This document shows positions 16,299 to 20,549 of a DNA stretch of 20,549 nucleotides, one piece after another. The stretch comes from an uncultured Colwellia sp. (GTDB lineage Bacteria; Pseudomonadota; Gammaproteobacteria; Enterobacterales; Alteromonadaceae). The notes below the pieces were generated by a model. The model was not told where the DNA came from and ran no database searches. It saw only the letters and a list, made by a program, of their open reading frames with translations. The stretch spans positions 1-20,549 of the forward strand of contig CAJWBY010000074.1 in assembly GCA_913020705.1 (NCBI GenBank), read 5' to 3'. Each line of letters starts with the position of its first letter. Positions within the stretch are counted from its first letter, which is position 1. Position numbers and translations under genes: made by a program.

Positions 16299-18932
16299 TT
16301 AAGCACTTACTTTAATTACAGCTTCGTTTTCATTGATTATTCGAGGCATTTTTGTAGGTCGGCTAATATGATAACCTTGGCCAAACTCACAACCAACCGT
16401 TTGTAATTTTTTCAACATTTCTTCAGACTCTATACCTTCAGCTACTAAGTGATAACCAAAGTTACTCCCTAGTTCATATAAAGCTTTTACGAGTGATAAA
16501 TTTTTATTATTCGTATTAAGTGTACGAACAAAACTTCTGTCAAGCTTGATAAATTCAAAAGGATAGTTGTGTAAGAAATTTAATGACGACGAACCTGAGC
16601 CATAATCATCTAAGGCTAGTTTTACACCAAAGTCTTTTAATCGACGCAAGTTTTTCAGTGCTAATTCACCTTGCTGAACAAAGGCGGACTCATTGAATTC
16701 TAAAATTAAGCGATGTGGCTCTATATCAGCATCTTGAATTTGCTTGATCAACTTATTCAATTGGTTCGCCTGATTTAAATGACGTCCAGATAAATTGATT
16801 CCAATGAATGCATTATGATGCTCTTCACTTTGTTGCCAATTTTTTAATTGATCACTGACTTCTTTAATTACCCAAGCTTCGATATCTAATATCATGCCAG
16901 TTTCTTCTGCCATGTATAAAAACTCACTTGGCGTTAACACTCCTTTGATAGGGTGTTTCCAGCGTAATAGTGCTTCAAAACCAATGGTATCAGTAAGCGA
17001 CAAATTAGAAATTTGTTGATAATGAAGTTCAAATTGACTTTCTTTAATTGCAACACGTAATTCTTGCTCTAAAGTCATACTAGCAATGAGTTGTTCACGC
17101 ATGCTTTCATCGAAAAAAACATAACGGCCACGACCTAAATTTTTAGCTTGATACATCGCAGCATCTGCATCACGAAGTATTTCATGAGAATCTTTATAAT
17201 GACTACTGCACTGTGCAATGCCTATACTCGCATTAGAGTAAAGTGTATGACTCCCTAAAGTAAAAGGCTTTGCAATCGCACTAATAATACGAGAGGCAAC
17301 TTCTTCTATATCTTCTTGAGAATTCAACGAATCGAGTAAAATAACAAATTCATCTCCGCCTAGGCGTGCCAAAATATCATTGTCTCGAACACAGTCTTGT
17401 AATCTTAATGCGATTTCAATTAAAAATTCATCACCAGCATGGTGCCCGAGTGTATCATTAATCATTTTAAAGCGATCTAAGTCGATAAATAATACCGCAA
17501 AACGCTGATCAGGATGTCGTTTTAAATGCTTAAGTGAATAACTTAGTCTATCTGAAAACATGGCTCTATTAGGCAGCTTAGTTAACGCATCGTGATGTGC
17601 TTCATAATAAAGTTGTGCTTCAGCTTTTCTTCTTTCGTCAATTTGCATTCTCAAGTTTAAATTACTTGCTTGTAACTCTTGAGTCCGTTGGTTAACAATT
17701 TTTTCTAATTTTTCATTGTTTTCTTCAATGACCGCTTGAGCACGTTTACGCAAAATAGCAGTCGCTACATGCTCACTAATAAAACGTATAAGCTTTAAAT
17801 CATTCTGTTGGTAAGCCTGGGCGTTTTGGTAATGCTGTATAGCTAAAATACCAAATATATTTCCATTTTCTATTAATGGTGCAGCCAGCCATGCTTGCGG
17901 CATTTTATTTTTTGGATAATCTAACGTTAACTGTTCTTTCGTTATTTCACCTTGTTCAGATAAATAAATGACTTCCCCCTCAGAAATTAGAGTAGGAGAA
18001 GCAGATTTTATCGCTATTTCTGTAAGACCATAACCTAACATTCGAGGAAGAGGTGAACATACTTTTTCATCATCGTAATAAGGAAAAGTGACCATTGGTT
18101 GGTCTTTATTTTCACTATTGTCCAAGAGAGCTATATATAAATTTTTTGCGGGCAACAGCGTATTTATTTCTTTATGAATGGCTCGATAGAAACAATCTAT
18201 TTCTTGCGTGTTAGCCGTAATCTCCGATATAGATAATAAAGCTTTATGCATTTTTACCGCTTTTTGACGCTCTGCAATTTCAAGTTCTAATTGCTTGTTG
18301 GCTTCTGTTAGTTTTTGCGTACGCTGTAAGATACTCTGTTCTAACAATTCACGATTGCGAACTCGATCTATAGCAGTAACTAAATGCAGAGCAATAAATT
18401 CAAGTAACTGACAATCACGAGCATCGAAATAAAGCTTATCATCGTAACTTTGTAATGCCAGAACACCAATAACTTGATGACCACGTCTAAGTGGAACACC
18501 TAACCAATCAACACATGAAGATCCATATAAAAAGATATCACCAGACTTGGCAAGTGCCATACGCTCTTTAGCGGAGCAATGCATAGATTCTTCATTCTCA
18601 AAAACCATTCCGGTTAAGCATTTTCGCCAATTGGCAACTTTTAGATGGTCAAGTAAACGGATTTCTTCTGGATTATGACAATGAGCAAGTTCAAGATTTT
18701 GTTCAGAATTGATAAGGGTAATATGAAAACTATCTGTAATTAATAAAGTTTTAATTACTGTTTTAAGCTCAGCATAAAACGCTGCCATGTCGGTAACTGT
18801 GCTTGCCAATTCTGACAATTGCAACAAACCCGACTGCATGGTTTTAACCTGACGATACTTTTTAAGTAAGGACTTTAACTTAGGAAGCTGACGTAGTGCC
18901 AGAATATCTTCCTTTGCCTTTGCTTCTATCAA
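16299..18932 (-). CDS. GAF-GAF-GGDEF-EAL cyclic-di-GMP bifunctional protein
   Basis: This is an 877-residue cytosolic protein without membrane helices. Two GAF sensor domains occupy about 38-190 and 228-395, each followed by a coiled coil (196-226 and 400-440). The GGDEF domain (about 442-605) has LFIDLDRFKMINDTLGH (481-497) and the intact loop ARLGGDEF (522-529), preceded by an RxxD inhibitory site (RDND, 516-519). The EAL domain (about 615-865) has EALLRW (653-658), INLSG (N713), LEFNE (E745), LALDDYGSGSSSL (D775, D776), IKLDRSF (K796), AEGIE (E832) and GQGY (Q852). All expected phosphodiesterase residues are therefore present, so both synthesis and breakdown are possible. The GAF ligands are unknown. 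The start is TTG with GGA upstream; an in-frame stop lies 16 codons before it. ATG at residue 32 is an alternative start. Confidence 0.92.
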   Translation of the reverse strand: MIEAKAKEDILALRQLPKLKSLLKKYRQVKTMQSGLLQLSELASTVTDMAAFYAELKTVIKTLLITDSFHITLINSEQNLELAHCHNPEEIRLLDHLKVANWRKCLTGMVFENEESMHCSAKERMALAKSGDIFLYGSSCVDWLGVPLRRGHQVIGVLALQSYDDKLYFDARDCQLLEFIALHLVTAIDRVRNRELLEQSILQRTQKLTEANKQLELEIAERQKAVKMHKALLSISEITANTQEIDCFYRAIHKEINTLLPAKNLYIALLDNSENKDQPMVTFPYYDDEKVCSPLPRMLGYGLTEIAIKSASPTLISEGEVIYLSEQGEITKEQLTLDYPKNKMPQAWLAAPLIENGNIFGILAIQHYQNAQAYQQNDLKLIRFISEHVATAILRKRAQAVIEENNEKLEKIVNQRTQELQASNLNLRMQIDERRKAEAQLYYEAHHDALTKLPNRAMFSDRLSYSLKHLKRHPDQRFAVLFIDLDRFKMINDTLGHHAGDEFLIEIALRLQDCVRDNDILARLGGDEFVILLDSLNSQEDIEEVASRIISAIAKPFTLGSHTLYSNASIGIAQCSSHYKDSHEILRDADAAMYQAKNLGRGRYVFFDESMREQLIASMTLEQELRVAIKESQFELHYQQISNLSLTDTIGFEALLRWKHPIKGVLTPSEFLYMAEETGMILDIEAWVIKEVSDQLKNWQQSEEHHNAFIGINLSGRHLNQANQLNKLIKQIQDADIEPHRLILEFNESAFVQQGELALKNLRRLKDFGVKLALDDYGSGSSSLNFLHNYPFEFIKLDRSFVRTLNTNNKNLSLVKALYELGSNFGYHLVAEGIESEEMLKKLQTVGCEFGQGYHISRPTKMPRIINENEAVIKVSA

Positions 18933-19248
18933 AGCGGTTCCATATCTTGTTATTAGTATTATTTTTAAGCTGTTAGTCTACCTAATTAATATCAGTTAGC
19001 TAGTACCTTTTAATAATTGTTTGATTATTTATCGTATCTAATTGTTTTAAATAAAAAATAACCTAAAAAATCTAGAGAACGTACTGATTTTTTCATAAAA
19101 TTATTCAGTAAAAACTGAATAATTGATCAATAGAGCCATAACAATATATTCACTGCGCAACTAGAAAATAATTAAAATTTATATTAAAGGCTTATTATTC
19201 ATTACTCTACTAGTAGCTTTCTAAAGATAGGATCAAAATTTAGGTACA
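18933..19248. other. AT-rich non-coding spacer with a 26-base inverted repeat
   Basis: This spacer lies between the GGDEF-EAL gene and the rpoH terminator, and no convincing open frame is present. Its main feature is a perfect 11-base inverted repeat with an AAAA loop (AATTATTCAGT 19099-19109, ACTGAATAATT 19114-19124). Promoter elements for the GGDEF-EAL gene must lie here, but no -35/-10 pair stood out from the AT-rich background. Confidence 0.55.
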
Positions 19249-19271
19249 AAAAAACCGACTTTCGTCGGTTT
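19248..19271 (-). terminator. Intrinsic terminator after rpoH
   Basis: On the - strand AAACCGAC (19271-19264), loop GAAA, then GTCGGTTT, running into seven T in total (19254-19248). The stem starts 18 bases past the rpoH stop codon at 19289. The GAAA tetraloop adds stability. Confidence 0.88.
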
Positions 19272-19288
19272 ATTATAAAGCATTAGTA

Positions 19289-20152
19289 CTATGCAGCCAT
19301 TGAGCCTTTAAGTTTATTAAGGGCATTTTTTTCTAGCTGTCTGACACGTTCTGCTGAAATATGATATTTGTTTGCTAAGTCTTGCAGAGTCGTTTTATCT
19401 TCTGTTAACCAACGTGTTCTTATAATGTCTTGGCTACGTTCATCAAGAACAACTAAAGCATTAGATAAACGCTTATTAGCATGAGCTGAATGATTTTCAT
19501 CTTCAACCTGAACAGCAAGATCTGACTGATGATCTTCAAGGTACAATGCTGGAGAATAACCACCGCCGGCTGAATTATCAACATCATCAGATGATAGCTC
19601 AAATGCCTGATCCTGATTACTCATTCGAGACTCCATCTCTAAAACATCTTTAGGAGTAACACCAAGCGCTTCAGCAACATTGTTGATTTCATCATTACTG
19701 AACCAACCTAAGCGTTTTTTATTTTTACGAAGGTTAAAAAATAATTTACGTTGAGCTTTTGTCGTTGCAACTTTTACAATTCTCCAGTTACGAAGAACAA
19801 ATTCATGAATTTCAGCTTTGATCCAATGAACTGCAAATGAAACTAAACGAACACCAACTTCAGGATTAAAGCGCTTAACCGCTTTCATTAAACCTACGTT
19901 GCCTTCTTGAATCAAGTCAGCTTGAGGTAAACCATAACCTGCATAACCTTTAGCTACATGAATAACAAAACGCAAATGCGACATAATAAGTTCTTGTGCC
20001 GCTTGTAAATCATTTTCTGAATATAAACGAGTGGCGAGTTCATGCTCACGCTGTGCGGTAAGCATTGGAATGCTGTAAGCAGACTGCATGTAAGATTCAA
20101 TATTGCCGCTACGTGGTACCACTAGCGCCATTGATTGCATCGGTTTACTCAT
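19289..20152 (-). CDS. rpoH: RNA polymerase heat-shock sigma factor RpoH (sigma-32)
   Basis: This 287-residue protein (E. coli RpoH is 284) directs RNA polymerase to heat-shock promoters. Region 1.2 contains [15 protein letters not shown]; region 2 has [75 protein letters not shown]. The RpoH box [10 protein letters not shown], which separates it from RpoD/RpoS and is needed for tight core binding, follows at about 135-144. Region 4 has [12 protein letters not shown] and the helix-turn-helix [24 protein letters not shown]. Control by DnaK and FtsH is known for the family. A strong GAGAGGG ribosome-binding site precedes the ATG, with an extended -10 promoter upstream. The usual ftsYEX neighbours are not next to it; a divergent cyclic-di-GMP-type gene is. 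Confidence 0.97.
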   Translation of the reverse strand: MSKPMQSMALVVPRSGNIESYMQSAYSIPMLTAQREHELATRLYSENDLQAAQELIMSHLRFVIHVAKGYAGYGLPQADLIQEGNVGLMKAVKRFNPEVGVRLVSFAVHWIKAEIHEFVLRNWRIVKVATTKAQRKLFFNLRKNKKRLGWFSNDEINNVAEALGVTPKDVLEMESRMSNQDQAFELSSDDVDNSAGGGYSPALYLEDHQSDLAVQVEDENHSAHANKRLSNALVVLDERSQDIIRTRWLTEDKTTLQDLANKYHISAERVRQLEKNALNKLKGSMAA

Positions 20153-20195
20153 TTTAAAACCCTCTCTTCATATTACTAAATTTTCTAAGTTCGCG

Positions 20196-20204
20196 ATTAT
20201 AGCA
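20196..20204 (-). promoter_or_regulatory. Probable extended -10 promoter of rpoH
   Basis: The - strand reads TGCTATAAT (20204-20196), a perfect -10 hexamer with the TGn extension. No good -35 hexamer lies 16-18 bases upstream, as is common for extended -10 promoters. Transcription would begin near 20189, leaving a leader of about 37 bases before the rpoH ATG. Confidence 0.6.
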
Positions 20205-20314
20205 CATATCTACTGTGTAGGCGAGCAACTGAACACACATTACCTTACAACACAAGACTAAACAACTCAGCCTATCAAGTTTATCTGTTTATTTTGTGTG
20301 TATTTGTTACTATG

Positions 20315-20363
20315 AATTAACTAAGTAAAAGTTAATTAATGTATAACAACAACTTAACTTTTA
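20315..20363 (+). repeat. Nested inverted repeats upstream of the EAL/HDOD gene
   Basis: AATTAACT (20315-20322) is a perfect inverted match to AGTTAATT (20330-20337). TAAAAGTTAA (20326-20335) is a perfect inverted match to TTAACTTTTA (20354-20363). The two pairings share the AGTTAA segment, so they exclude each other. They could be protein-binding half-sites (core TTAACT) or alternative RNA hairpins in the leader of the gene at 20434. AT-rich sequence makes chance a real possibility. Confidence 0.4.
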
Positions 20364-20433
20364 GCTAACAAGGACGTAGCCATTACTTTTGAGCTTTTAT
20401 AGGCTTAAAAAACAAATTTGAGAGGGTTATAAT

Positions 20434-20549
20434 TTGTATTCATATGTTGCTCGTCAGCCAATTTTAAATATTGAGCAACAGGTTGTTGCTTACGAATTAC
20501 TCTTTCGAGACGGTCAAAGCAATAGCTTTCCTGATGTTGACCCAAATCA
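20434..20549 (+). CDS. EAL/HDOD signal-transduction protein (YuxH/CdgJ type), 3' end outside window
   Basis: Thirty-eight complete codons are visible, beginning at TTG with a strong ribosome-binding site (GAGAGGG, 20420-20426, seven bases away). The protein starts MYSYVARQPILNIEQQVVAYELLFRDGQSNSFPDVDPN. The 'ARQPI....q.v.AYELLFRdG' start is the N-terminal signature of proteins with a degenerate EAL domain followed by an HDOD domain (for example CdgJ of Vibrio cholerae and YuxH). The EAL motif appears as ELL. In this family the phosphodiesterase activity is often lost, and the proteins act in motility or biofilm control. The HDOD part lies beyond the window and is predicted, not seen. It is divergent from rpoH across 281 bases. 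An internal ATG at 20444 is out of frame, so TTG is the only start that keeps the conserved N-terminus. Confidence 0.82.
   Translation, partial: MYSYVARQPILNIEQQVVAYELLFRDGQSNSFPDVDPN

Noticed and set aside
20165..20195. GAACTT in the rpoH leader, like a sigma-E -35 element
   Set aside because: No sigma-E -10 element follows at 16-17 bases, and transcription from it would begin inside the rpoH ribosome-binding site.

Overview
The window looks like the core chromosome of a low-GC marine gammaproteobacterium. Protein sequences and gene order (arfA, fre-ubiD, rho and trxA beside divergent rhlB-gppA, tatABC-tatD-hemB) fit the Alteromonadales. A Colwellia/Thalassotalea-like genus is my best guess, from composition and order only. 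No tRNA, rRNA, insertion sequence, CRISPR array, phage gene or toxin module was found.

Layout. Bases 1-2168 (+ strand) hold the 3' part of hemY, a GNAT-type protein overlapping its stop codon, and a separate small SpoIIAA-like protein. Bases 2201-6686 (- strand) hold arfA (ribosome rescue), fre (flavin reductase), ubiD (ubiquinone decarboxylase), rho and trxA, with terminators after fre, rho and trxA. Bases 6864-9650 (+) are rhlB-gppA. Bases 9669-15166 (-) run, in transcription order, tatA-tatB-tatC-(secreted protein with a C..RL.CFD motif)-tatD-(diguanylate cyclase)-hemB-(EamA transporter). Overlapping or closely spaced ends make tatA to hemB a probable operon. Bases 15259-16281 (+) encode a probable outer-membrane protein. 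Bases 16299-18932 (-) encode a GAF-GAF-GGDEF-EAL protein. Bases 19289-20152 (-) are rpoH. The window ends inside a divergent EAL/HDOD-type gene starting at 20434 (+).

Functional themes are heme (hemY, hemB), quinone and flavin chemistry (ubiD, fre), transcription and RNA turnover (rho, rhlB, rpoH), redox and stringent response (trxA, gppA), Tat export, ribosome rescue, and three cyclic-di-GMP-type genes.

I see no clearly new multigene system. The best lead is the 3' end of arfA. An RNA hairpin covers the last sense codons and holds the stop codon in its loop, and the encoded tail (YLIAA) resembles an ssrA degradation tag. This would be a variant of the known tmRNA-dependent control of ArfA. 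Next are a C-rich, G-poor leader before rho that lacks a Shine-Dalgarno sequence, and several inverted repeats in the spacers around rpoH. Three genes apparently start with TTG.
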